Shown here: positions 55,403 through 64,000 of the stretch, piece after piece
Layout of the letters: every line of letters begins with the position of its first letter
How positions within the stretch are numbered: position 1 is the stretch's first letter
DNA from: Pomphorhynchus laevis
Lineage: Eukaryota; Acanthocephala; Palaeacanthocephala; Echinorhynchida; Pomphorhynchidae
Assembly (NCBI GenBank): GCA_012934845.2
Contig: WNNJ02003130.1
Location: forward strand, 32,870 to 96,869
Reading direction: 5' to 3'
DNA: 64,000 nt
The notes under the pieces: generated by a model
Database searches by the model: none
Seen by the model: only the letters and a program-made list of their open reading frames with translations
Told to the model about the DNA's origin: nothing
Position numbers and translations under genes: made by a program

Positions 55403-56212
55403 TTAGGTTGTCGAAAGCAATGCGGTAGCTTGCGAAGAGAGGTAGGAATTAAATTCGGTTAAATTCTCATTACCAATTCGGGGGAAGCGTTGGATAGCAG
55501 CTTGGAAGAAAGCCACTCTGATCGGGTCAAAGTGGAATCTTCTCCGAAGCAGCGTATCCTCCTCTATCCGCCAGCGAATTAGATCATGAGATGTGGACAG
55601 ATGCTGTCGCGACTGCTCCGTGCAGAAGGGTTTTAACAACCATCTCTCGTGGAGCAGTAATAAGTCGAGGAGTGAATTCGTTGATGTGCAATGAAAGGTA
55701 GGGGACGGTGGTTTGTGAATAAGATAACCGTTCCTGGCTCTGCGGAGAGCAGCATTAATCCAACGACCAGTTCTGTCGTTGAAGTCACCTAGTACAATGT
55801 CATAGCCGCTATCGATAATACCATCCAGAAGGTCACGGTTCTTGTGAATCTCTCCTGGACGAATGTAGACGTTGGCTAGACTGAGGCGTTTACGGTTCTT
55901 AACGAGTGAAACTACTAGACAAGACAGGGCAGGACAAGAGTAATTTAGCAGGAGGTAGGACCTTAAAGAGCATTTCACTAGGGTCAAGAGTCCTTGAGAT
56001 GAAGATGAGTGAGGTGGGGTTATGTACGGAGTATAGTGGGAACAAATTTGCTTTGGGATAAATCGAGTAATGTCCTGGGGGAGACGGATAGACCGCGTCT
56101 CCTGGAGGACTATAACATCTGCGTCTCTACCAGATAAAAGTCTAAGGGCAGAAGCACCTCCCGAATTCCACTGAAGAATATTCAGTGAAAAAGGCTCAGG
56201 TTTACTCACCAT
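55403..56212 (-). pseudogene. LINE-A (A6) APE endonuclease (long open frame)
   Basis: 269-codon open frame starting 'MVSKPEPFSLNILQWNSGGA'. It has 'DVIVLQETRSIRLP', 'LANVYIRPGEIHKNRDLL', 'DIVLGDFNDRTGRWINAALR' and the 'SHDLIRWRIEEDTLLRRRF' extension. All APE-type endonuclease motifs (N, E, D-x-N) are visible; the last, SDH-like, motif is 'TSHDLI'. It lies 140 bp after the ORF1 stop and gives the best view of the ORF2 start in this family (MVSKPEPF). Frame breaks occur only downstream, at 55400 and later. Confidence 0.85.
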
Positions 56213-56354
56213 TGGGCTAAATTAGTTGGAAGGGGGATGCCAACCTAGACAGAGCTAGGTGGAAGAGGGTTACCCTCACTGCCACTAGCCCCGTCGCGGG
56301 TCGTACCCCCCAGGGCAATATCTTTATTTCCCAGAGAAGCCTTCTTATCCTTGA

Positions 56355-57478
56355 TCATCTTCCCCACCTCTGGGGGTGGGACTGTTCTGGCCGAAGCCTC
56401 CCTCTTCTTAGAGTGGGGGTTTTAAGCTCGTTAGGCAAGGGGGCAGCTGTTGTCCCTACAAAAGAGGATAACAGAGGTCCAATCATTGTTTGAAATTGCG
56501 AAAAAAATACTCGTTTCTGGTTATCAAGAAGTTGAATGATGTCAGCGTTTGACATCCGGTCGGCGGGTGAACCAGCAGCAGAGGCGTAATTGATCGGGGT
56601 TCTAGGCTTAACAAACAGCTGTTTATATTCTTTAAATATTCTGCAGCGCCTTGACCAGTACGAATGTTCCCCTCCACAATTAGCGCAAGAGGGGGAGGCC
56701 TGACATCTTTCCCCTTTTAAAGCATACTGACAATCCCCAGCACCACAAACACCGCATACCAAGGCCTTGCTGCATGTAAAGTACCTGTGGCCCCAGGCAT
56801 GGCACTTGTTACAGTGTGGGAATGTGAGTCGGTCTTCGTGAATTAGAGTGAATCCTAAGTTAAAACCTAGGAAAGGATTCGCTGACGATTTAGAAAGAAG
56901 CAGACCGGAATCAAGATCTGTATTTGCAAAAGCCACTGGGAGGGGGTCGCCCCCTTACCTAGGACTTGCCTCACTGATTGGAGGCCATACAATTTTTTCA
57001 GAGTTATCAAATCTTCTTCTGTTAGAAACAATGGAAAATTAGATATTTTAACTGAGCACTGAAGGGGTTTCAACGCTATGGAACCAGAGTCCAAAAGGTG
57101 CTTGTCGAAATAATCTTTGTATTCCTTTAATAAAGAGGCATTCGGGAAGGAAACTCTTACAGTATTGTCCAAAATCTTCACTGAATTGAACAGCACCCTG
57201 TTTGGATGAATTGATACAAACTTTCGCAAAAAAGTTGAGAAGAGATTGTGTTTCTCTATTGGTTTTTTTGAATTGATAATGCACAGGTTAGCTAATTTTG
57301 GAATCGGGGGTAGCAGCCCCTTATCCGCATTTAATAAACACGAAACATCACTAGCCTGGTTAGAATTGTCTCTAGTAGACGAAAGAATTGAACCAGATCG
57401 TTCATTACTACCATATTTCATTGTAAAATCACCAAAAGTTGTATAGCTTTGAAGCTCCGATAGCGTTTTAGCATTCAA
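56355..57478 (-). pseudogene. LINE-A (A6) ORF1, one frame break
   Basis: 57478-56867 (203 aa): 'LANLCIINSKKPIEKHNLFS' and 'CSVKISNFPLFLTEEDLITL'. 56936-56355 (193 aa): three knuckles 'CNKCHAWGHRYFTC', 'CGVCGAGDC' and 'CANCGGEHSYWSRRC' (56830-56650), then a basic tail. The frames overlap with a shift near 56930. Colinear with A5 ORF1. RNA-binding role by family. Confidence 0.8.
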
Positions 57479-57514
57479 TTCTCACAGTCAGTGTTACAAA
57501 ATTGGTCCTAGGAA

Positions 57515-58310
57515 TCATTAATATATCGAAACATATGATGTATTAATGATGCATTTCCACTGATAAAACTATCTAGTATCTTATTCTAATACGAAGTATA
57601 TTATTTAATATTCATCCATAAAAATTTCCCGCTAATGATTTTAAATTTATTTTTAATATTATTGTGTTGATTTATATATTTTACTATGTTCTGCTTGATG
57701 TTATTTTTATAGTAACCTGGTTTAAAATATGCATCTATTAAATTATTTAAATGATTTTAAAGAAAATTAATATAATTACATATTATAGCAATCTTTAGAA
57801 TTTCATTATTTAATGTATTATATTTTATATTATATGGTATGCATAAATGATCATGCAAAAATATGTTTTTTTTGTAAATTTAAATGTGTCATCTTTACGA
57901 TATAAATTAATAGTAGTTTTAGTTTATGTTAATTTAATGTTCATATCTAGATATACACCTTCTTTATCATTAATATTGGTTTTGTTAAGAATAAGGATAC
58001 CTAAATAAATTTGTTCTTTTATTGAATAAAGTTTATTAGAGTTAAATACACATAAATCATCAATATATCGAAACATATATTTCATATCTTCATATAATTT
58101 AGATTTTTTTAAACAGTTATGAACAAATTCATATTCTATAAAACTTAAAAATAAGTCAGCTATAATTGGGTTACTATAACGTCTAATTGGAAAATCTTTT
58201 ATTTGTCTAAATATAGATTTCTCTACTTTTAAATAATTTTGATTTAATAAAATATTTAAGAATTTTATTAATTTAATTTTTTTCATATATTTATATTTGT
58301 TTGAGGGTTT
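57515..58310 (-). mobile_element. Penelope-like element, RT palm remnant
   Basis: Minus frame 58286-57924: 'FPIRRYSNPIIADLFLSFIE', 'MKYMFRYIDDLCVFN' and 'KEGVYLDMNI'. The 'ADLFL...FRYIDD' pairing is the catalytic region of Penelope-type RTs. Just 3' of it, 57600-57690 matches 19838-19925, and 57520-57545 repeats part of the YIDD region. Related bits are at 53.7 kb and perhaps 4.9 kb. No GIY-YIG domain was seen. Broken. Confidence 0.65.
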
Positions 58311-58772
58311 AATTTTTGTTAGATGGGAGATAATAATTAATAATAATTATGTGCAAATTATAATTTGAAATTTGTTTTTTATTTAATTTTTAATTTTTTC
58401 GCTAACTAAGTAATTTCCGCTAAAATTACTTTGAAGATGTAATTTTCTGAAGATGCTAACAGAAGTTAGCGAAATATCAAATAAAATTTCCTATTTTCTT
58501 TCATCCAGCTCCAATAATTCTTTATCAATAATGGATAAGTATCAACTATTTAAAATTAAAAAAAAATGTTTTAAATTATGATAATTTTTTCATGGTAATT
58601 CAGTACTTAGGTAAGATAACGGTTCCTTAATGGTGGCATTTACCGATGTTTATTTAATCCATTACTATATAACTTGTGTTGAAGTCATCATTTAACAGCA
58701 TCGCATAATTAAAACTTTAGCAGTAGGCATTCCCTGATCCCTACAGTATATCCAGTTTCTTTGTAACTATAC

Positions 58773-58997
58773 CTATCGCATATTTAAATCTCTGTCGTAT
58801 TTATAATTAAATTGACAAAAATTTCTATTTAATTTAATCGATAAAGTTGTTTTTTTTAGAAAGAGAGGAACAATCACTTTCTCCAGAAAGTGATTACCTC
58901 TTGGCAAGTAAACATTTCTCGAGTTGAATACACGTTTAAAAGACATGTTTTGAAACAAGGGAAGAGTAGAATGTTGTATATATTTTAAAGGGTTCAA
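58773..58997 (-). mobile_element. Possible upstream part of the Penelope-like element
   Basis: A 74-aa minus frame ('FKRVFNSRNVYLPRGNH...') about 0.5 kb 5' of the RT remnant. It contains an 11-bp fold-back (58872-58895). No match I can name; attribution is by position only. Confidence 0.3.
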
Positions 58998-58999
58998 AG

Positions 59000-59700
59000 T
59001 TAAGTCCTAGATAGGTTTACATCACTTTGATAAATATTACACACGATTGTATCATTTTATCTCATGCATGATTTGTCCATTAAATAACCATAAAGGCGGA
59101 ATGAATTAAATAAATAGAAATATGGTCACGAAGAAATTCTTTACTCAAAAGACAAATAAGTGGTATAACTTTTATACAAAAAGTGAAATTCATAACTTAG
59201 TTATTTATACTTAAGAGTGAAATATAATTAAACTCTTAAGTAGAAATTTATTATTTAATTATTTAATCTTTATTTATCATTATATTTAATTTATAAATAA
59301 TTCAATATACGTAGACTCAGTTGCCGGATCTGATTATAAATTTCGATATAAATATTAATAAAATTAACTTAGTCGTTTTGTTGAGCGATAAATCTAGGAT
59401 TAAATTTTACTCCAATGAATTGCACACATGATGTAACTTAAATATTAATATTTATATCGCAAGTGAAAAAATAACATAAAATAAAAAGTCACCGTAATGA
59501 TCTAAACGTCTTAAGTAAATGTTTTGATTAACCAGTTAAGTGAGAATGTGTTTTAAACTGTAAATAAATGAAAACAATATAAGACAACTTAATTTATAAT
59601 AGCAAACGAATAAATAAAATTGTTAATAAATAAATCTATGTTAGCGTATAACAACCCGAATTCTTAATTTTTATAATAATTACAATTTGCTGTTATTTAC
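59000..59700. other. AT-rich DNA, no gene
   Basis: Nothing recognised. Confidence 0.5.
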
Positions 59701-60420
59701 TATTGTAATGGGATAAACTTTAGAATTGATTACAGGGATTACACAACGTACCAAATATATCCAAGTTTTGTGGTTATTATAAAGTTGGTCATTATAAAGT
59801 TGGTCATTATAAAGTTTGTAATAAAATAACAAATTGTAACAATTGTAACAGCAAATTACAATTTGCTGTTATTTACTAACAGCAAATTTGTTGTAATGAA
59901 ATAAACTTTAGAATTGATTACAGGGATTACACAACGTACCAAATATATCCGAGTTTTGTGGTTATTATAAAGTTGGTCATTATAAAGTTGGTCATTATAA
60001 AGTTGGTCATTATAAAGTTGGTCATTATAAAGTTGGTCATTATAAAGTTGGTCATTATAAAGTTGGTCATTATAAAGTTGGTCATTATAAAGTTGGTCAT
60101 TATAAAGTTGGTCATTATAAAGTTGGTCATTATAAAGTTGGTCATTATAAAGTTGGTCATTATAAAGTTGGTCATTATAAAGTTGGTCATTATAAAGTTG
60201 GTCATTATAAAGTTGGTCATTATAAAGTTGGTCATTATAAAGTTGGTCATTATAAAGTTGGTCATTATAAAGTTGGTCATTATAAAGTTGGTCATTATAA
60301 AGTTGGTCATTATAAAGTTGGTCATTATAAAGTTGGTCATTATAAAGTTGGTCATTATAAAGTTGGTCATTATAAAGTTGGTCATTATAAAGTTGGTCAT
60401 TATAAAGTTTGTAATAAAAT
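59701..60420. repeat. 15-bp satellite GTTGGTCATTATAAA with duplicated flank
   Basis: A mini-array of three units (59777-59818) and a main array of about 30 nearly perfect units (about 59960-60408). The about 95-bp lead-in with ATTACACAACGTACCAAATA occurs before each array (59707 and 59886). Since 15 is divisible by 3 and the unit lacks stops, both strands show long open frames that are not genes. Confidence 0.95.
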
Positions 60421-61324
60421 TGGTAACAGGGTCAAGATATCCGAGTTTCATTTATTTTTTCATTATTAAATGTTGGGATTTGTTTAATCCTAAAATAATA
60501 ATAAAATTTAAATTAAAAAACAATAATTAATAATTAATAATATTAGATTAGATTTTAGATTATTATCTATTAGATTATTATCCATTATTTTATATTATCT
60601 GTTAGAATATATAAATATATATTATCTATTATTATCTATTAGATTATTAATATACGCCATAATAGACGCCATATATCTTTCCTAATAGACGCCATAGGCA
60701 TCTATTAGGAAAGTATAAAATTGCTTTGTAGTATCTTGTAAAGAAATTGCATAATCTATTTTAAGATTTTATCTTAAAAATACCAGAAAATATAATTTCA
60801 TAAATCAGGTAAGTTAGCTAATTTTACGTATTCTGTACTATACCTAAATTAAAAAATATTTTAAATCTTAAAATATTCTATAATTCGCATTTTTTAACTT
60901 AAGATTTTTTTACTACGTATTTTTATAAACCAATTAAAAAATAATATGTCATGTATTAGGATTAACGATTTATATTATCTAGAGGAACTGATACGTTATC
61001 AGATTCCAATTCATAATAAAATAAACAAAATAACAAAATAAATAACAAAATAAATTTAGAAATGTACATATTTTTATCTTAAAATTTTCCATAATCAAGA
61101 TGTTTAAAAGTAAGAATTTTTTAAACTCAACTTGTATAAATGGATTTATATTATATTGTATATGTTCAGTTTGGTTTAACCAATTAATAAATAATATAAA
61201 ATGTATTTTAATTAAAAATAATATAATTATTATTGTATTATTTTTTTTAAATAAGAATTTTTGAACTTGTATAAATTGATTAATATTTTATTGTATATGT
61301 TCAATATATTTGAACCAATTAATC
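60421..61324. other. AT-rich DNA with one hairpin
   Basis: Fold-back with 13-bp arms at 60677-60713. No coding feature. Confidence 0.5.
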
Positions 61325-62795
61325 CGCAGTCGTATTTTCCCTTCACACTGGAAATCTAAAATCCTTCGTTCCCTCCTTAAGAAACAATCGCTCGACCCCT
61401 AGTTTCTTTCTAGTTATCGCCCCATTTCACTACTCTCTACTCTTTCCAAATTCTTAAAGTGCCCTATCTTAATACAAATCAATGTTTAACTCTCTTTATC
61501 CAATCTGTACTCTCATTTTCAATCTGCTTTCCGCTCTAATCACTCTACAGAAATCGCCTGCATGAAAGTTTACAACGACCTACTTATTTCTCGTGACAAG
61601 ACTCTATTTAGTGTTCTCACCTCCCTAGACCTCTCATCCGCCTTCGACATCGTCGACCACTTCATCCTCCTTTCTCAGCTTCGTTATGATTACGGCTTTT
61701 AATCCTCCTCCGTAGCATGGCTTGCCTTATATCTATCCGATCGTTATTTTCGTGTCTGTTCAAATTCATCATCCTCTCCTCCCATCCCTATTTTCTGCGG
61801 GGTTCCACAAGGTTCAGTCCTAGTACCCCTGCTTTTCTCTCTTCTACTTGATATCTCTCTACGTTTATCAAACCTTACTCCTTTAACGTCATGCAATAAG
61901 CCGATGGCATCCTCATCTATGCTCATGCACCCGCCCATCGCATACACGATATCGCCATTTCTGCTCCAACTGTCTTTCTTCTATCTACAAACGTCTCTCT
62001 CATATTCGTCTCGTTCTAAACGCAGACAATTCCAAAATAATGTGGATCCTCCCCCGTCAACCTAGCATATCTATTCCTCCTGTATACTTTGCCTCATCAA
62101 TCATCCCCATAGTCCACAATCTTACTTTCTTGGGCTTCCATTTCGATTATCACCTTTTCTTTAAACCCTTCATTCGTGACAAGGTCAGCTCGTGTAACTT
62201 AATTCTCCGTGACATCCGCCATATCCGCCCCCTTATCGACTTCCGTTCTTGTATGTCTCTTCTTTCATCGCTTCTCTTCCGTAAAATCGACTACTGCATC
62301 AGCCTTTTCGCCAATTCCAAAATCCATAATTCTACCCTTACAACGCATCATTAACTGTGCCGTTTGAGTGCTTCTAGTCTCCGTCACTTCGACCATACTT
62401 CCACATATCTTATCCAACTATCATGGCTCACCATCCACATCCGCATCCAATTCCCCGTTTTTCATAACTTTTCGTCTCATCGATGTCGGTTCCTCATAGT
62501 TCATCAACCTCCGTTTATTAGTCGACAATCGTCTCACCTCTCTATCACTGCGTTCCCGTCATTCCCTCTTACTCTACGTTCCCAAATTTCTAACAACTAC
62601 GGTCTCCGATCCTTCCTCGTCGTCGCTCCCTTGCCTGAAATCAGCTCCTTCTCAACATCCGCCGCGCTCCCTTCTTTATTACATTCAAATACTGCCTAGG
62701 TATCCACCTTCTCGACACGCATTTGCCACGCATTTTTGTGGTCATGTAAGCGTGCGCCGGCACGCATTTGCCACGTAAAAATAAATCTTTTTTAA
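61325..62795 (+). mobile_element. LINE-B copy B5, RT to 3' end
   Basis: 5'-truncated copy with the normal LINE polarity. Readings: 'SYRPISLLSTLSKFL' (about 61400), 'FQSAFRSNHSTEIACMKVYN' (about 61520), 'LDLSSAFDIVDHFILL' (about 61630), 'CGVPQGSVLVPLLFSLLL' (about 61795), a decayed YADD box (about 61895), then the 3' part to the terminal hairpin GCGTGCGCCGGCACGC (62751-62766). Broken in several frames. Confidence 0.85.
62751..62766 (+). repeat. LINE-B 3' terminal hairpin
   Basis: GCGTGCGCCGGCACGC is self-complementary; the equivalent is present in reverse at about 6252-6268 and about 15802-15818. Probably the RT-recognised 3' structure of the element. Confidence 0.7.
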
Positions 62796-62983
62796 TTAGA
62801 CACCCAACTAGCACTTTCGAGAGTTGCTGATGAAGTGATGAGTTTATTCGTATTTCCACGATAATATTTCGATAATTTAAAATTAGATTTACCACAAGAA
62901 TATAAGAATTGATTTCAATATTCCAACAAAACAATTTCAAAGCTATTTTATAACCTTTTCTACTTGTTTTAGCAACTTTACAG

Positions 62984-63266
62984 ATGCATATAAAGCGTCA
63001 TATTCATGTTTACAGGCAAGTTATTAAGGTCCCTTTTGAAATGAGATACAAATTTTTTCCATTATCTCGCCAAACTACATTAACAATAACTTATACCGAT
63101 TTTATCAGTGAAAAATTAAAACACACACCTCTTGATTACTCTGGATCTCATCTAAAGAACATAGCCGTTATTTTGCCAGGTATGCCAGGGACAAGCTTGA
63201 AGTATTCGAATTTAATTAAGCATCTTATTGATCGTCAGAAACGAGTGATCGCAATAGATATGCCTG
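62984..63266 (+). CDS. First coding exon of an alpha/beta-hydrolase (DUF1057-like)
   Basis: An ATG directly after TTTACAG opens 94 codons ending at the donor CCTG|GTAAGC. Features: 'VIKVPFEMRYKFFP' and 'LTITYTDFISEK' (beta strands before the hydrolase core), then 'NIAVILPGMPGTSLKYSNLI' (the HG-x-PG-like oxyanion turn, with P for H) and 'KRVIAIDMPG'. Order and spacing resemble the DUF1057 alpha/beta-hydrolases of nematodes ('VPF..TY.D...VV..HG.PGS..DFKY....GIR.I..N.PG'). The catalytic Ser and His would be on later exons outside the window. Substrate unknown. Start chosen because of the acceptor-ATG junction, as in BDP1. Confidence 0.6.
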
Positions 63267-63423
63267 GTAAGCTAAGAGACTGTCATCCTTTACAATTCTA
63301 CTATAAATTGAATTTAAAGCGCTTACTAAAGTAAATAATAAGAATAAAGCGCATATTTTAGCGAGTTTGTGATTTTAATTTTAGAAGATCATTTTTGACT
63401 CAAAGCAAGATCGACGAATACCA

Positions 63424-63426
<3 letters not shown>

Positions 63427-63513
<87 letters not shown>
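63427..63513. repeat. (AT)n microsatellite
   Basis: About 80 bp of AT dinucleotides in the presumed first intron of the hydrolase gene. Confidence 0.95.
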
Positions 63514-63729
63514 CACAAGGCAGCCGAAACGACTGATGGTAGTTCACCCTACTGATGAGTGCTGCCGGCTACCATCAGATCGTCTAGGAGTGATAACGAA
63601 GTCTGCTCTGCTTGTAATCGAACTCCGGTTTTTGGCAAAATTCTTGATTATGCAACTGTAGCTTGTAAGCTCCCGGAGAACAGTGTGAACCATTCAGCTC
63701 TTAAATTATATATATACATATATATGTAT

Positions 63730-63940
63730 ATATATTCCATGGAATAATTGGTATACCCAGATAAACAGATACTGAATATTATTTTTGACGTTTCGCCCTA
63801 CTGGGCTTTATCAATTGTAAGTAGTTAATATGTATAACAAGATAGCTACTTACAATTGATAAAGCCCAGTAGGGCGAAACGTCAAAAATAATATTCTGTA
63901 TCTGTTTATCTGGGTATACCAATTATTCCATGGAATATAT
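63730..63940. repeat. Palindrome P3 with hammerhead-like motif
   Basis: Near-perfect inverted repeat, arms 63730-63824 and 63846-63940 (95 bp each), loop 21 bp. The right arm on the plus strand (63856-63883) reads TTGATAA, a GCCC/GGGC stem-loop, then GAAACGTC. GAAAC followed by GTC is the usual ending of the minimal hammerheads in Penelope-like elements; the first box differs from CTGATGA at two positions. The left arm has the same on the minus strand. The loop shares TTGTAAGTAGTTAATA with 10431. Confidence 0.65.
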
Positions 63941-64000
63941 GACAGTATCTCGAAATGAAGATCCCCAGAGGTGGTGTAACAATCATTCAACAATATAATA

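Larger units (their letters stand above)
53890..57485 (-). mobile_element. LINE-A copy A6, antisense, 3'-truncated
   Basis: 3.6 kb. On the minus strand: ORF1 (57478-56355), endonuclease (56212-55403), linker (55168-54940), RT (54938-53885). It ends at the thumb and lacks the end of ORF2 and the 3' UTR, so like A4 it is truncated on the 3' side. Frames are long and the sequence is close to A5. A local inverted-and-direct rearrangement sits at 54866-55020. Confidence 0.9.

Noticed and set aside
59927-60530. Open frames of 174 and 190 codons on opposite strands
   Set aside because: Produced by the 15-bp satellite, whose unit is a multiple of three without stops.
63395-63661. Frame containing a long Tyr-Ile run
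   Set aside because: Translation of the (AT)n microsatellite.
1-64000. tRNA, rRNA or CRISPR arrays
   Set aside because: No cloverleaf with A/B boxes, rRNA signature or spaced-repeat array was recognised by eye; the tandem repeats found have no spacers.

Overview
The window looks like AT-rich metazoan DNA, most likely from a nematode. The host exons are small and joined by 45-90 bp introns, several splice acceptors read TTTCAG or similar, two genes have an ATG directly after a YAG (as at a spliced-leader acceptor), and an alpha/beta-hydrolase exon at the right end resembles the mostly nematode DUF1057 group. The species cannot be fixed; an enoplean such as a mermithid is a guess. Over half of the window is retroelement debris.

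Host genes. A split gene on the + strand runs from about 22.06 kb to 52.63 kb. Its first seven exons (22057-35675) encode BDP1, the B'' subunit of the RNA polymerase III factor TFIIIB, including the SANT domain. Exons at 48.6-49.1 and 52.5 kb continue in phase and probably encode the C-terminus; the 12 exons sum to 1,377 nt (458 codons plus stop). Tiny introns alternate with four large ones (7.9, 3.7, 12.9 and 3.4 kb) loaded with retroelements. A hydrolase gene starts at 62984 and leaves the window.

Region by region. 1-5.4 kb: LINE-A, LINE-B and LINE-C remnants and a Penelope-like fragment. 5.4-16.0 kb: a Gypsy LTR fossil (LTRs 5404-5607 and 14954-15157) with LINE-B and a restriction-like-endonuclease-type (RLE) LINE nested between its reverse transcriptase and RNase H; after the second LTR the unit begins again (offset exactly 9,550 bp) and breaks off near 16.04 kb. 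16-21.4 kb: a 1.1 kb segment duplicated at 17.17 and 19.91 kb and long palindromes whose arms carry hammerhead-like motifs. 22-35.7 kb: BDP1 core exons, a Cys-rich element fragment, an antisense LINE-A copy, and antisense LINE-D with a 17-bp minisatellite at its 5' end. 35.8-45.3 kb: two head-to-head LINE-A copies; the + copy has an 11-bp target duplication and sits in the LTR of an antisense Gypsy fossil. 45.4-53.9 kb: LINE fragments, the C-terminal host exons and a short Gypsy fossil. 53.6-59 kb: a long antisense LINE-A between Penelope-like fragments. 59.7-60.4 kb: a 15-bp satellite. 61.3-62.8 kb: LINE-B. 63.4-64 kb: an AT microsatellite and a third hammerhead-like palindrome.

The pattern that ordinary features explain least is the abundance of perfect fold-back hairpins (arms 10-16 bp, loops 0-11 bp) outside the named palindromes. 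Several sit at breakpoints inside LINE copies where one arm is element sequence and the other is its inverted copy. They point to template-switch mutation in this genome, or to chimeras from whole-genome amplification. All identifications come from reading motifs by eye; no database search was run.
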